Made by a program: the position numbers and the translations under genes
The notes under the pieces: model-generated
The model's database searches: none
What the model was told of the DNA's origin: nothing
What the model saw: only the letters and a program-made list of their open reading frames with translations
Origin: Anastrepha obliqua
Taxonomy: Eukaryota; Arthropoda; Insecta; Diptera; Tephritidae
Assembly (NCBI RefSeq): GCF_027943255.1
Contig: NC_072892.1
Coordinates: 19,615,792 to 19,679,791, forward strand
Reading direction: 5' to 3'
Length of the DNA stretch: 64,000 nt
Shown here: in pieces, positions 11,832 through 23,757 of the stretch
How the letters are laid out: each line of letters opens with the position of its first letter
How positions within the stretch are numbered: position 1 is the first letter of the stretch

Positions 11832-13895
11832 ATTTGATGGCACTTTGATGGAAAGTGTTTTAAGTGTGTTGGTTAGAATATAAAAGTGAAGATAATTTAG
11901 CTTTAGAAGAAAATTTAGTGATGTAGTCTGTCTCTGCGTGGATGTGCGCATTTTTACCACTCGCTGTGGCCTCAACTGCCTAAAATTCCTAATTGCGGAA
12001 TTAGGGTATATGTCTGCGGCCAGATTTTCCGCAAGCAGAAATCTCTTTCAATTTTTTAACCATCCGACGCTAAAATTGTCATTTTATACAAAAAATGGTT
12101 ACTTTTTATGAAAATTGATTTATAACTTTCTTATCCGCAGGGTTTAAAGATAAAATGGCACTGATGCTTAATGATACGCTGAAATATGCTTCTAGGTATT
12201 ACATCAGTCTTCAGGTGACCAACAGCATCAGCCCAATTCAAGCAACAGCCGCTTTTGTGAAGTAAAGCTTAGATAATCAGCAGAGGTGAAGAAATGTTAT
12301 AATTGAGCAGTCAGCGCGTAGTCAGATGGTTAATCTCTCAGACGTTCAGCGCAAAAAAATGATTAACAAAATACGCGCCTGTGAGCAGTGCAGTGCGCGC
12401 TTAAGAGGCGGCAACGACGCGTTAACAGAGCAACAACTCAATAACCTGATTGTCGACGGCGCGGAAAGCAGAGGATTGAAGTACAACAATGCCAACTCAT
12501 TTAGCCTCTTGTTGTTTTTGATGAATGATCTCATCAGTAGGTGTCGAATGTCGGTGCTCGTCAGCTCGTCAGTTGCTATGCTCTCATGATGCTTTTTTTT
12601 TGGGAAGGGGCAACTGAACGACTCATGAAAACATAATTTTCGCGCAAAAATGAGGGAATCCTTAAAATTAATATAGTAAAAAAAGGTATAAACTCTCATA
12701 TGAATACAAGTGTACTTGGCATAAACTCATATATAAATTAATATGCATATGCAGGAATTGGTGCCTGTTCACATAGCCACGCTGATTTTCGAAACTACAA
12801 ACATCTGTAATTCCCAAAAAAAAACCAAAAAAAAAATACACGTCTTCGTTCCCACATAAACAGCAAAAGCCAAAAGTGATAGCGATTTCTCGCTGCCCTA
12901 TTGCCTTGGCTACCACCTTCGTTCATTCATTTTTCACTTACTCTGCCTTTTTCCATTCGCACAAATACTTGCGCTCGTTCTCGTACATCTCTAGCAACGT
13001 TCATTTCTTAATTTTCTATATGATTAATGATGTTAAATTATGAACTTGCTTGTTCCGAAATGACATGCCACGTCGATGTTAAACCTCAGTTTTGTTAAAG
13101 AGCCGAGAGAAATGACTTCATTAAAACCATTAGCGCCCATGTGTGAAATTCGATCGATTGCTTTGCCTTTGACCACAAACCATCAACTTATTGTTTGTAC
13201 AAAAACAATAAAAAGTAGTAACAATATTGGTGTATTAGGCGAAGTAAAATTAAAATTGCGTGATTCACAGTCACAGTGATGCCATAAAAGTACTTATGTA
13301 TGTGTGCATACATATTTTTTTTTAATTGAGATGCTATTACTCAAGTATCAATAGATAAATATTGCGGTAAAACTTGTGCGCCTCATTGAGCGCTGGTCCT
13401 GCGCAGACCATTACTTAGTGCGACTCACTAACACATTTTAACGATATTTTTTCCTTCACCACAATTTTAACGACTTTGCTATTCGTTAACCCATTTCCTA
13501 CCGAAAATCGGTAAGATAAAATCAGTTGTTTGGTTAACATGCCGATTATCGCAAACTAAACGACAGTAATTATGTTGTGGTTAAATTAAACAAGAAAACA
13601 AGAATTCGTACTTTGAATTAAAACTGTGAAATTATATTAACAAAAACTTATTAAAAACACGCGAATATATTATTTGAATAAATGCTTATGACCTATCGCG
13701 TGGAGAGGAGGTAGTGACCTCACAAAATGGTGAATTGACGTTTGCCCCAGTATGTGGACAATCCTTACCATTTGGCTGCAGGTGAGTTCTAAAAACTATT
13801 CCGGTTAACTCTATACTTGATTGAGGACCTAATTTCTCAGGTTCATAGTCATCTTGAAGGTTCCAGAATCGCGTACCCTTCAAGCTAATTTAATT
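11832..13895. other. Unique DNA, no supported gene
   Basis: About 2 kb without recognised transposon similarity. Small open frames at 12326-12589 (plus) and 13686-13883 (minus) have ordinary-looking amino-acid composition but no motif I recognise, so neither is called as a gene. A short TATGTATGTGTGCATACATA run is at about 13294-13313. Confidence 0.4.
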
Positions 13896-14685
13896 CTAAA
13901 TTATGCCATTATACAAAGTCAAAAAATCAGTCATAAGAGTGGTTCGATGAGATGGTACATTATCATGCAATAAGCACCAGCTTCCTCCTTTACGGTATTC
14001 AGGGCGAATTTGACGAATGCGATGCAACAAACGCTTTAAAACTCCAAGATAGAAAATCGCTTTTACGGTTTGGCCCATTGGCATGAACACCTTCAGACAA
14101 TTCCGTTGGAATCGTAAAAACAAATGAGCATCAACTTGATTTTTGACTTCTCCAAACCTGATTTTTTGGGTGGTGGCTCGCCTGTGGCCTTCCACTCGGT
14201 ACTCTGACGCTTAGTTTCAGGTTCATATTGGAAACACCACCTTTCATCATCAGTTACAATATTGTAAAGCAAGTTCTCCTCCTTTCTCGCCTCTTTAATG
14301 AGGTCTTTCGAATGTTGAATTCTGAGTAATTTTTGGTCCTCAGTTAACTTGTGCGGAATGAAACGTGCACAGACCTTTCGTAAGCCCAAATGATCAGTTA
14401 AAATGTGATCAATCGATGTTTTGGAGATATTCAACACCGATTCCATGAACTTCAATGATGATTTCGATTCATTTTTGATTATTTTACGAAAAATTTCAAT
14501 TGAGTTTTCGGTGATTATTGATTTTGGGCGGCCCTTATGTTCATTGCCATTTAGAACTCTGGCACGAGATAGGCAATCATCGCCGTAAACTTCTTTCATC
14601 AATTCAAATGTTTCGGTAAACGTTTTACCGATTTTAAAACAAAATTTAATATCAGCTCTTTGTTCGAAACTCATTTGTGTACCGA
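13896..14685 (-). pseudogene. mariner DD34D transposase, family 1, 3'-truncated
   Basis: The frame from 14674 opens with MSFEQRADIKFCFKIGKTFTET, the helix-turn-helix start of a mariner transposase. It continues with GLRKVCARFIPHKLTEDQ and the first catalytic block TDDERWCFQYEPETKRQS. A frameshift at about 14100 moves it to the frame carrying GQTVKAIFYLGVL and the second catalytic Asp in LLHDNVPSH. The sequence stops near 13896, before the third Asp (normally YSPDLAPCD). About 20 residues near ARVLNGNEHKGRP appear deleted. The same family recurs at 51830-52830, which keeps the third Asp region. Clear inverted repeats were not identified. Confidence 0.85.
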
Positions 14686-15897
14686 TGACTCAAACATGCT
14701 GCCACTTAAGACGCAAGAACTTCGCTTCCAATGAATCGAATGTCACCAAGTTTTCACTGGAACTCAGCTAGGGATATAACTTCCAACGCACTAACTCATT
14801 AAAAATATGGCGCCATAAAAAACATTTTTATGACGCCAGTCTTGCTTATTTTGGACTTCACCTTGTATTACTAGGTACTAGCTGTACTGCGATTTTTGCA
14901 ACTGGTTGTTATCAACGACACGTAGGTGAGCAATGAGGAATATCCAGGAGCCAGTCGTCCGTGAGTCGCAGCATACATCGTGTAACAGATGCGCTCAAAT
15001 GTTCTATTTTATGCGCAAAGGTGCGGCTTCCTATGACCGAAATGGAGCGGCAAGCGGTAAAAGAAATTCGATTGAATTGCTCGACTGCGGCGCGGCTTCT
15101 TTTAGGAGCTGTCGATGATATCCTCAAGTAATATATGCACAAAAAGTATTGAGTAAATATTAATTTCAAATAAATAATTATTTTACTTAAAAGAGTTGGT
15201 GTTCGGTTTTGACCTAGAGGTTCTTCGAACATTGAGACGAAAAGCAAATATTTATATAGGCTTAAAACTGATTTCCTGACACATGAGGCAAATTATTTCG
15301 TACGTTCACTTTGGCTTCTGCTGCAATAAGTTGCGAGTTCGAATCGTGATTCCACCATTCGTGATGGCTTTAAATTTTTAAAAATTTAAGTGTTCATTTA
15401 TTATAAGAAAGGTAATTGTAATAATGAAATAGAAATTGTCCGCCTTGTTTAGAGACTAATGTGATCACGGCTCTATGTATTAGTTATTAGTAAGCAGCAT
15501 AGAAAATATTGTAGAAAGCATTTGGCGAGAACTAACAGAGTTTTTTAAAATGCTAAATGTTCTAAACTGAATTGGTTCACGGTAACGTTGCCTCAACACA
15601 TCTTTCATCGTTTTTATATCAAAATCTCTTTCAATATTTTGAAAATGAATAATTTTTATTAGGTGCACAGATGTGTACTTCGATTTTCATTTGCTTCAAA
15701 TCAAATTTAGTGCCAGCTTTTAGCGGGGTTAAATTTATGTCTGGCTCTATGTTAAAAGCCAGGTACTAATTCGAATATGATTAAAATAAACTATGGATTT
15801 TCTTTAACTTCTGTTTAACGAATATAAAACCGGTTTTTTTCACCATGGTTATGCACCCACAGGCTTATCATTCCCTATAAATGAATTTACATTCGGT
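14686..15897. other. Unique DNA, no gene seen
   Basis: No supported gene. The first ~150 bp probably include the 5' untranslated end of the adjacent mariner (the string AACTTCCAAC...TAACTCATTAAAAA recurs next to the sister copy at about 52849-52872). The remainder is AT-rich without recognisable similarity. Confidence 0.4.
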
Positions 15898-16992
15898 CAA
15901 AAAATATCGGAAATTGTTCATTAAAAAAGCGCGTGTTACAGATTTGCCCAAATTTTTTTTGCTGGAATGTTGGCACAACTGCCCTCTATAGTATCGCAGT
16001 GTACAGCAAACACGGGTCTACGAGTGGTACAAAGCTTTTGCAGAGGGCCGAGAAGTCGTGGAAGATTTGCCCCGAACTGCTCGCCCATCAACGTCTTCAA
16101 CAGATGAAAACACCGACAAAGTCAAGGAAATGGTGCTGGAAAATCCTCATTCAGGTTTAGGGAGATAGCTCGTGACCTCAGCGTGTCTCACGAATCAATT
16201 CGCAACATTTTACACCATCAATTGGGCAGACACGCGGTTGCTCGACTCGTTCCAAGAAAGTTCAAAAAATTCATCGGAAGAAGGTGACTAAAGACATGCT
16301 TGAGCAAGTGAATTCGGACCCAACGATTATCAAGCGCATCAAAACAGGTGATGAGACGTGCGTATATGAGTTTGACATGCAAACCAATCAACAGGCGGCT
16401 GAATGACGCTATCCACATGACCCGAAACGCAAAATACCACGTCAAAGTCGGTCAAAAGTTAAAGTCCTTCTACTCATTTTCTTTGATTATGATTGGTGTT
16501 GTGCATCCGGAATTCATTCCAAATGTTTGTACGGTAAATAGAGAATATTATTTGGAAGTTATGCAACGTTTGCGAGAGAATGTGCATAAGAAACGCCCCA
16601 ATTTGTGGAAAGAAAACTCTTGGATCTTGCACCATGATGATGCACCGTCTCACAAGGCTCAAATGGTGAACACTTTTTTGATCAAAAACTAGACAAATAT
16701 CATCGAGCAATCACCGGATTTAGCCCCTGTGACTTTTTTCTCTCCCCAAAACTTAAATTGCCACTATGCGGACGCCGCTTTGAGTCGATAGAGGTCATTA
16801 AGGAGAATTCGCTGAAGGAGCTGAAGAAGATCTCTTCAAAAGCGTTTAAAAGGTGCTTCCATGACTGGACATATGTGGATCTTTGGCATATATGTATTGC
16901 TTCGAGTGGAGCCTATTTTGAAGGCGACAAAATAAATTTTGATGAGTAAACCATTAGTTTGCGTTTAATTGAACAATTCCCGGTACTAATTT
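15898..16992 (+). mobile_element. mariner DD34D transposon, family 2, degraded
   Basis: Imperfect terminal inverted repeats share the core AATTGTTCA-TTAAA (15911-15925 and, inverted, about 16964-16977). The decayed transposase reads EGREVVEDLP, GRPSTSS-like, DENTDKVKEMVLEN in one frame. It then shifts to pieces including VNREYYLEVMQRLRENVHKKRP, ENSWILHHDDAPSHKAQM (second catalytic Asp) and SIEVIKENSLKELKKISSKAFKRCFHDW. Stops and frameshifts occur throughout and the third Asp block is damaged. The same family is present at 62765-63785. It directly abuts an RTE-like LINE fragment on its right. Confidence 0.85.
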
Positions 16993-16994
16993 GT

Positions 16995-18045
16995 TGGTAT
17001 CCCCACAAAACTAATACGGCTCTGCAAGATGACGTTGCTCAACCCCAGCAGCGCCGTCAGAATTGGGAAGCACCTCTCCGTTTGATACCAAACGTGGTTT
17101 CAGACAGGGTGACTCGCTGTCGTGTGACTTCTTTAACCTGATGTTGGAGAGCATCGTACGAGCCGCAGAACTTAATCGCTCAGGCACAACATTCTATAAG
17201 AGCGTACAATTGCTGGCGTATGCCGATGATATTGACATCATCGGCCTTAACAACCCCGCTGTTAGTTCTGCCTTCTCCAAACTGGATAAAGAGGCAAAGC
17301 GAAAGGGTCTGGTGGTGAATGAGGACGAAACGAAGTACCTCCTGTCTTCAAATAAACAGTCGGCGCACTCGCGTATCGGCACCCACGTCACTGTTGACAG
17401 TTATAAGTTCGAGGTTGTAAAAGTTCGTGTATTTAGGAACCAGCATCAACACCGATAACAATGTCAGCCTTGAAATCCAACGTAGAATCTCTCTTGCCAA
17501 CAAGTGCTACTTTGGACTAAGTAGGCAATTGAGCAGTAAAGTCCTCTCTCGACGATCAAAACTAACACTCTACAAGACTCTCATCATGCCCGTCCTAACG
17601 TATGGCGCAGAAGCTTGGACGATGACAACATCCGATGAAGCGACGCTTGGAGTGTTCGAGAGAAAGATTATGCGTAAAATTTTTGGACCTTTGCACGTTG
17701 GCAATGGCAAATATCGCAGACGATGGAACGATGAGCTGTATGAGCTTTACGACGACATAGACATAGCACAGCGAATAAAGATCCGGCGGCTTCGTTGGCT
17801 GGGTCATGTCGTCCGAATGAATACGAACGCTCTGGCTCTGAAAGTATTCGATGCGGTACCAGTTGGTGGTAGTAGAGGAAGAGGAAGGCCTCCTCTGCGT
17901 TGGAAAGATCAGGTGGAGAAGGACTTAGCTTCGCTTGGTGTGTCCAATTGGCGCCGGTTAGCACGAGAAAGAAACGACTGGCGCGCTTTGTTAAACTCGG
18001 CCAAAATCGCGTAAGCGGTTATCGCGCCAATTAAGAAGAAGAATG
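16995..18045 (+). mobile_element. RTE-like LINE, 5'-truncated, longest copy in window
   Basis: Non-LTR retrotransposons of this type encode an endonuclease/reverse transcriptase that copies element RNA onto nicked DNA. Present here is the reverse transcriptase from FDTKRGFRQGDSLSCDFFN through the catalytic YADDIDIIGL (YADD at about 17219-17230) and thumb. A C-terminal segment follows with LRWLGHVVRM, RGRPPLRWKDQVEKDLASLGV and NWRRLARERNDWRALL. One frameshift near 17430 divides it into frames 17063-17458 and 17427-18014. The 3' end is CTCGGCCAAA-17 nt-CGCGCCAATTA (17996-18033) followed by AGAAGAAGAA. Clade assignment to RTE is from reading alone. Confidence 0.82.
17427..18014 (+). pseudogene. 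RTE-like reverse transcriptase C-terminal half (195 aa open)
   Basis: An open frame begins mid-protein at MYLGTSINTDNNVSLEIQRR and runs to the native end DWRALLNSAKIA. The segment is the thumb/connection region plus the C-terminal LRWLGHVVRM...RGRPPLRWKDQ module common in insect LINEs. It lacks the catalytic YADD, which is in the neighbouring frame upstream. The Met is internal to the ancestral frame. It is a fragment with no expected activity and serves as the best reference for the six other copies in this window. Confidence 0.8.
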
Positions 18046-21036
18046 CGACAGAATGTACATCTTATTCAGTTCTGGTTGTGATATATTCGGATCGAGTAAT
18101 AAAATCGGTACCGACCAAGTGGCATATTAAGCTTTTCTTAGCCCAAACTTAGGAGTTTCACAAATATTTCAGATATGGCACAGAATTTTGTCGTTGTACT
18201 ATGTGTTAGCACCATTTTCATAATTTCCCTTTTTTTGTCTAAAACATATTACACTTAAGAAGGACGTTAACCAAAAGTTCTAATAATTTCTAAATCAAAT
18301 GCCACATACACATACTCATACATATATTTATTTTAAAAAGTATATAGATAAATAGCACAAGAATAGGAATGCCTATACACAACAATAAAAGCAACCAAAA
18401 TATTTGTAAATACGTATAAGTACATATTATACATACATATGTACATGTGCGCCACGATTATATCACTTTTTTCTAGCATTATTCCCTCTTTGTGAATGTA
18501 AAAAATAGGGACGAGTCCGAATTAATTAAGGTCAGCAAAAAACAAATGTGACAAAAAACTCCGCAAATCTGCCTCTTCACGAAGAAAGCCGACACATAAC
18601 GCCTTATTGTGACAAGCTGTGAATTAGCTGCCCGAGATAAATGAATTCTTTAACAAAACCCAACAAGAGAAAACACTTAAAAAATTTGCAAAAAAAGTAA
18701 TAAAAATCGATCGGTAAAAACGCATATCCTGCATAAAAAACCAATCACGTCGAATAGAGTAAAAGATGATCGAAAACTTCAAAACGCACCCTACTCTAAC
18801 AGCGTCCGGCCATATCGCATCCCATTGGTGTACACACACTCACATTCCTGTCCGTGATCTACCCCTGTCTGACCTACTTTATTTGCTTACAAGAAATCTG
18901 TAATACGCAGCTGTGTGGGTTCGTGCCGAGTGGCGCATTTTCTTACCGATCGCCGTTGGACTTTTACCTGAGTTTCCCCTTGCGTGTCTTGTTGCAAAGT
19001 AGAGCAAATAGGCAAAAGTTGCAGACGAAGGAAAATGTGCGAAAATCTACCCTACAAAAAGTTGCGATTTCCCGCAGAAAACAATCGAGGAATTGTAACT
19101 ACCGAAATCTACTTTCATTCTTTGCCCAAATCCGCTGGTTAATCGGGACACGTTCCGCTCTATTTGCATTTCGGATGTCCGTTTCGTTTGCATGTCAATA
19201 AATTACAATATTGTAAATTTGAATTCGCTATTGTTGTCCGGCTTTGGGTGTGCATTTTGGGAGGGGTTGCCGACACTTTCGGGTGTAACTGCTGAAGGTG
19301 ATGCGAAGGATTTTAATTAGGCACGGCACTGCGACAATTGTTGCAAATAGTGCAGCGGCCAGTTGTAGCTAAGAAATCGAGGGAATTTGAAGAAAACTTT
19401 TGTTAATTTTTGAAATTTTGCATTTTGGTTCCCATGAAATTAGAATTTCGTGTTAATGCATTTAAATTGCGCAGAACTTCTGAATAAATAAACGACATCT
19501 TCTCCTTTTTTGGCTCCTTTGTTTGATGGCCAAATGCAAAAATCAAATAAAAATAATTTCAAATGCAGCAACCAAATTTATGAATGCAGCAAACATTTGC
19601 TTTGAGCCGCGCAGACAAAAAGAGAGTAGGGAAATCTGCAACTGAAATTGGGGTAGTTGGCAGGACTTGTGTACATACATCCATACATAATTCATAAAAG
19701 TAGATACTTCTGGCATTTAACAAATAAACGCCGTGGTTCTCAAGTGAGCCGAAATAAAATTTTTATTAATATTCAGAGCCTACCAAATGTTCATGCCGCA
19801 TATTTTTATTAGCTATTCCAAAAAGTGAGTTTCTTAAATCCTGAACTGAGAATAGCCGAACTTCGGCATGCGTGGCTCTGCTCTGCTCTGTGTGAATGCG
19901 CGCATTTGTTTCAGAAACTCATATTTTTGCTTATTTCTAATGCCGTAATCCACTTAACTTCCATCTGTAATGACTTTTGCATTTTCTTCGATTTTTCTAC
20001 GGAGCGACGGCAGCACATGGATGCGTAAGAAGTGTGCGTAAAGTGATCTGTCATGCAACAATTGAAATGTCAAAATTTTTGTCAGTTCAATTTTTTCCAG
20101 CGTTGCGCCAAAGAGTGACAACGGTGCCTAGGCAGTATGTGTATGTGTGTGTGTGTATGTGTGTGAATGTAAGTAGAAGCTCCTTCAATGCGCACATGTC
20201 TACACACCTTCACATACAACGCATTCAATGGGACGTTCCATCATCTGAGGTGCAACGTAAAACAACAACGCAGTGAAAGGCAACACAAACGCCAACAAAT
20301 GTCAGACTCGCGTCAAAAATGTTGATGTGAATGAGAAGACTTGCATATGTGTGTGTGTAATGTGTGAAAGCAGCGCAGAAATTAAATTGAAATTTCAACA
20401 AAAGCATCCAGGTTGGCTGCTGCCTCTTTTTGCTACTGCTCGTGTTTTTTTTTTTTTCTTTCGCATCGGGCTCCTTTATTTTTTCCATTTTCAATTTGTT
20501 TGTCAACAAAGTCGTCCTTTGCGAGTCCTTTTGATAAGACTTGATTATGCATCTGTACAGATGTACGTAATCAAATACATATGCAAACACACACATACAC
20601 ATTTACGTGCATGCATATGTGTGGATTGTGTGACACGAGCGTACGCGTCCGCGTCCGTCATTCGAGCAGCCAACCATCCATTGCGTCGTCAAGCCAACGC
20701 CCGCGCACAAAGGCTGTGTGGCGCTTCCGCTTTTGAGTCCCGGTGGCATGTGCGAAATATTTGCAAAATATATAAAAGCGGCAGGCGTTGAGGAAAAGGG
20801 GCGAGCAAAAATTGTAGATAGATAGAGTGACATAGTCGGTCTCTTTGGCGAAAAAACGCAACGTTTCATGTTGCCATTTCAAAGTGAAATGTCAACCAAA
20901 TTAAAAAAAAAACCTCTACTCCAACCCTCGGAGTTGATAAAGGCTTCGGGCGGCGCGTGAAAATAATCGGAAATGGAAAAATTAAATTTCCTTTGCAGAA
21001 TTCACAGTTTTTAGAGGCGTTAAGTATTTCTTAACA
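18046..21036. other. Unique DNA with short GT/CA microsatellites, no gene seen
   Basis: About 3 kb with no supported gene. Short imperfect TGTG(A)TG runs occur near 20140-20170 and 20345-20365, ACACACATACAC near 20585-20600, and a T13 tract near 20445. Two overlapping plus-strand frames (18854-19201 and 20273-20791) were examined; the second runs through the low-complexity sequence and neither has a recognisable domain. Confidence 0.45.
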
Positions 21037-21175
21037 TCGTAGAAGAAGACGCAGGCTTATTGGGACTTCGGACATGGAGGGCACAGGCACGAAACCGAGA
21101 CAATTGGAGGCATATGCTACAGCAGGCGAAGACCCGACCAGGGTTGTCTAGTCAACAATGATGATGGTGAAGTAT
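21037..21175 (+). mobile_element. Non-LTR retrotransposon C-terminal scrap
   Basis: The plus strand reads DAGLLGLRTWRAQARNRDNWR then HMLQQAKTRPGL followed by SSQQ and a stop. This resembles the terminal residues of insect non-LTR reverse transcriptases (pattern A-x-DRxxWRxxLxxAKxxxGL). Only about 45 codons remain, so the family cannot be decided. Confidence 0.45.
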
Positions 21176-21916
21176 TTCTTTCTCTCTTATTAAGACATAC
21201 AAACTCACGGAACTCGCATGTGATATGAAACCACAAACTTTAAAGAAATAAAGCTTACGAAGTCAAAGTATCTATCGATCGGATTGCCTCAAATATTAAT
21301 TATCAGCATAAAGGCGCCGAGTTTACCATCATCTAGATTTCCTCCGATGCCGAATTATGACATATAGTATTACAACCAAGGCGAATCCATACAAGGTGCC
21401 TTCGCTAAGCAGCTGATTTCTTTTTTTTTCTTGCGATTTTGTGGTTTGAATGTCAAAGTGCCCCGCGTAATTGTTGTCATCTTACTTGTTTAAATATATT
21501 TTCATTGAAATTTTGAAGCAAAGCTACCTTTTAAGAATTCGCGTTGATTTTTCTTTTGGTTTCGAAGATATCGCAGGCCAACTTACACCGACGATGTCAA
21601 CAAAAACCACACGCGCAAGAAGTCAGAAAGCACAAGTGGAAGTGGCACGGAGGTCAGCAGGCTAGTACTCGACTGGAATCTCCAGGGTCAATAGAACTAA
21701 GGCAGATCTTTCGTTGCATCGAAAGTGAAATAAAAGCTGTAAACAAAAACCTGATGTGGTAGCAGATAAAAGCAGAAGCAGGGAACAGACCAGAGTGGAA
21801 AGGTTTGCTTTGGCCCTAAGGAACTCGAAGAACTATGATGATGCTGATGAATTCACGTTGATTACAATCTTTTCTACTTCAAGTCCGTTTTTTTCTCCTA
21901 AACTCCTACGCCGGTT

Positions 21917-22330
21917 AGTGCCGCGTGGAGTACCTTTACATGCCGGACATATATTGAGGATGTCGGGGTCGATTTTGGTTTAAAAAATAAATAAATAATT
22001 GGCATGTACACTTCGCTTAGATATTTGGCCGAGCTCCTCTTCCTGTTTGGCGTGTGCGTGTTAATGTTGTTCCCCAAATGGAAGGTCCTTGAGTCTTAAG
22101 CCGACTCCGAACGGTAAATGGGCCGACATTTTGTTGTTCCATGCACGGAGATTCGAACCTACGCTGCTAACCAACATTTAAGCTGCTATAATGTCCGGAA
22201 CGTAATTGTGACAGAATAACACGAGTCTCATGAGACGTGAAGCTCTTCGTCTGCAAAAGGTAGAGGTAGAACTCCGATAATGACATTCGGAGGGTGAGAC
22301 TCCCGGTGAATGTCGTTAATTGCCTGTTTG
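21917..22330 (-). mobile_element. Jockey-like LINE C-terminal fragment, split by a SINE
   Basis: Flanks 21917-21978 and 22173-22330 match, in order, the minus-strand fragment at 46619-46900 (shared strings include CATGCCGGACATAT and GAATGTCGTTAATTG). That copy translates as RLTLAQLRYGYCSRLSSYLSRSD, then CPACEGTPHDTN, a C-terminal zinc-knuckle-like segment of Jockey-type reverse transcriptases. The coding capacity here is broken. A truncated tRNA-derived SINE sits between the flanks. Confidence 0.65.
21979..22172 (-). mobile_element. tRNA-derived SINE, truncated copy
   Basis: Minus-strand copy of the SINE described at 47831-48161. It retains the B-box-like GGTTCGAATCTC equivalent (seen inverted as GATTCGAACCTACG at about 22150-22163), the CGGAGTCGGCTTAA core and the GAGCTCGGCCAAAT tail box. 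It lost the 5' tRNA head and about 90 bp of the body. The tail meets an A/T-rich junction (TAAAAAATAAATAAATAATTGGC). Confidence 0.75.
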
Positions 22331-22944
22331 TACACTAGTTGTCATACGTTATCCTGAATCTCTTCAATAAAACCCCGCGGCATGACTTGAGAGAAGGTTA
22401 TACTCCAGTAGGTTCCTATTGGATTATTCTTACAGGAGCTTCTGTTGACACCAAAGAATACTTGTATATACGAGTAGGATAACTTACTTTTTCAGCCTGG
22501 ACTGATTGTGACTTCAGCCACTATTGCCAGTAATTTCTTCTTTGTCCTGAGAAGTGGACTGAATAATAACAAGGCGCTTCAAGGTTAAAAACCTACAGTA
22601 TTGGGAAAGTGAATTACTTCCTGCTTTGTGGGTAGACCAGCTTTGATTGAGGCGCTACTAAAGTTTTTGACGAGATATCGACCGAAGTCCTCCGGCGAGT
22701 CATTCCAAATTTGTGTATACGAGCACTTGTGGCCAACATTTGAAAGGGATTATTTAAAAAAAATAATAAATGTCATGAATGGTTCTACACAAAAATAATA
22801 AAGACTGCCCAATCAATTTGAATTTTTTCTTTCATTTTAATATACCTTTCAATTTCCGATACCTCTAAATTCATCACCCTTTACACAGTTTTTCAGGTTA
22901 AATAAAACATTTCTGATACCTGTAGCACACTTTTTCATATTCTC
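22331..22944. other. No feature recognised
   Basis: About 600 bp between LINE fragments with no open frame or motif that I can assign. Confidence 0.4.
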
Positions 22945-23757
22945 CTTCTTCTTCTTAATTGGCGCTATAACCGCTTACGCGATTTTGTCCGAGTTTAACA
23001 AAGCGCACCAGTCGTTTCTTTCTCGTGCTAACCGGTGTCAATTGGAAACACCAAGTGAAGCCAAGTTCTTCCCCGCTGATCTTTCCAACGCAGAGGAGGC
23101 CTTCCTCTTCCTCTGCTACCATGGTACCGCATCGAATACTTTCAAGGCCGGAGCGTTTGTATCCATTCGGACGACATGACCCAACCAACGTAGCCGCCGG
23201 ATCTTTATTCGCTGCGCTATGTCTATGTCGTCGTAAAGCTCATACAGCTCATCGTTCCATCGCCTGCGATATTCGCCGTTGCCAACGTCAAAGGGCCAAA
23301 AATCTTGCGCAGAATCTTTCTCTCAAACACTCCAAGCGACGTTTCATCGGATGTTGTCATCGTCCAAGCTTTTGCGCCATACGTTAGGACGGGCATGATG
23401 AGAGTCTTGTAGAGTGTTAGTTTTGTTCGTCGAGAGAGGACTTTACTACTCAGTTGCCTTCTTAGTCCAAAGTAGCACTTGTTGGCAAGAGAGATTCTAC
23501 GTTGGATTTCAAGGCTGACATTGTTTTCGGTGTTAATGCTGGTTCCTAAGTATACGAAGACCTTTACAACCTCGAAATTATAACTTTCAACAGTGACGTG
23601 GATGCCGATACGCGAGTGCGCCGACTGTTTGTTTAAAGACAGGAGGTACTTCGTTTTGTCCTCGTTCACCACCAGACCCATTCGCTTTGCCTCTTTATCC
23701 AGTTTGGAGAAAGCAGAACTAACAGCGCGGTTGTTAAGGCCGCTGATGTCAATATTA
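22945..23757 (-). mobile_element. RTE-like LINE 3' fragment
   Basis: Minus-strand copy truncated exactly within the catalytic site: the 5'-most bases decode IDISGLNN, just after YADD. It continues through MGLVVNEDKTKYLLSLNKQ, the open 152-codon frame 23681-23223, and a frameshifted C-terminal part to the terminal box (AATTGGCGC at about 22958-22966 on the plus strand) and TTCTTCTTCTT (inverted AAGAAGAAGAA). Truncation at this point is typical of incomplete target-primed reverse transcription. Confidence 0.85.

Noticed and set aside
12326..12589. 87-codon plus-strand frame (MVNLSDVQRKKMINKIR...)
   Set aside because: The first half looks coding-like, but the second half becomes low-information and no homologue family comes to mind; no promoter or splice evidence.
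13686..13883. 65-codon minus-strand frame with unusually protein-like composition (MKGTRFWNLQDDYEPEK...)
   Set aside because: No recognised domain, no clear splice sites around it and it ends next to a truncated mariner; could be an exon or a retroelement scrap but cannot be supported.
18854..19201. 115-codon plus-strand frame
   Set aside because: Composition is not distinctive and no motif or supporting signal was found.
20273..20791. 172-codon plus-strand frame
   Set aside because: It crosses a T-tract and CA/TG microsatellites and codes for low-complexity cysteine-rich sequence; an antisense frame of similar length also exists.
21544..21983. Possible retroelement gag start (MSTKTTRARSQKAQVEV...)
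   Set aside because: The basic, low-complexity start is suggestive, but no zinc knuckle or downstream pol similarity follows, so it is left unassigned.
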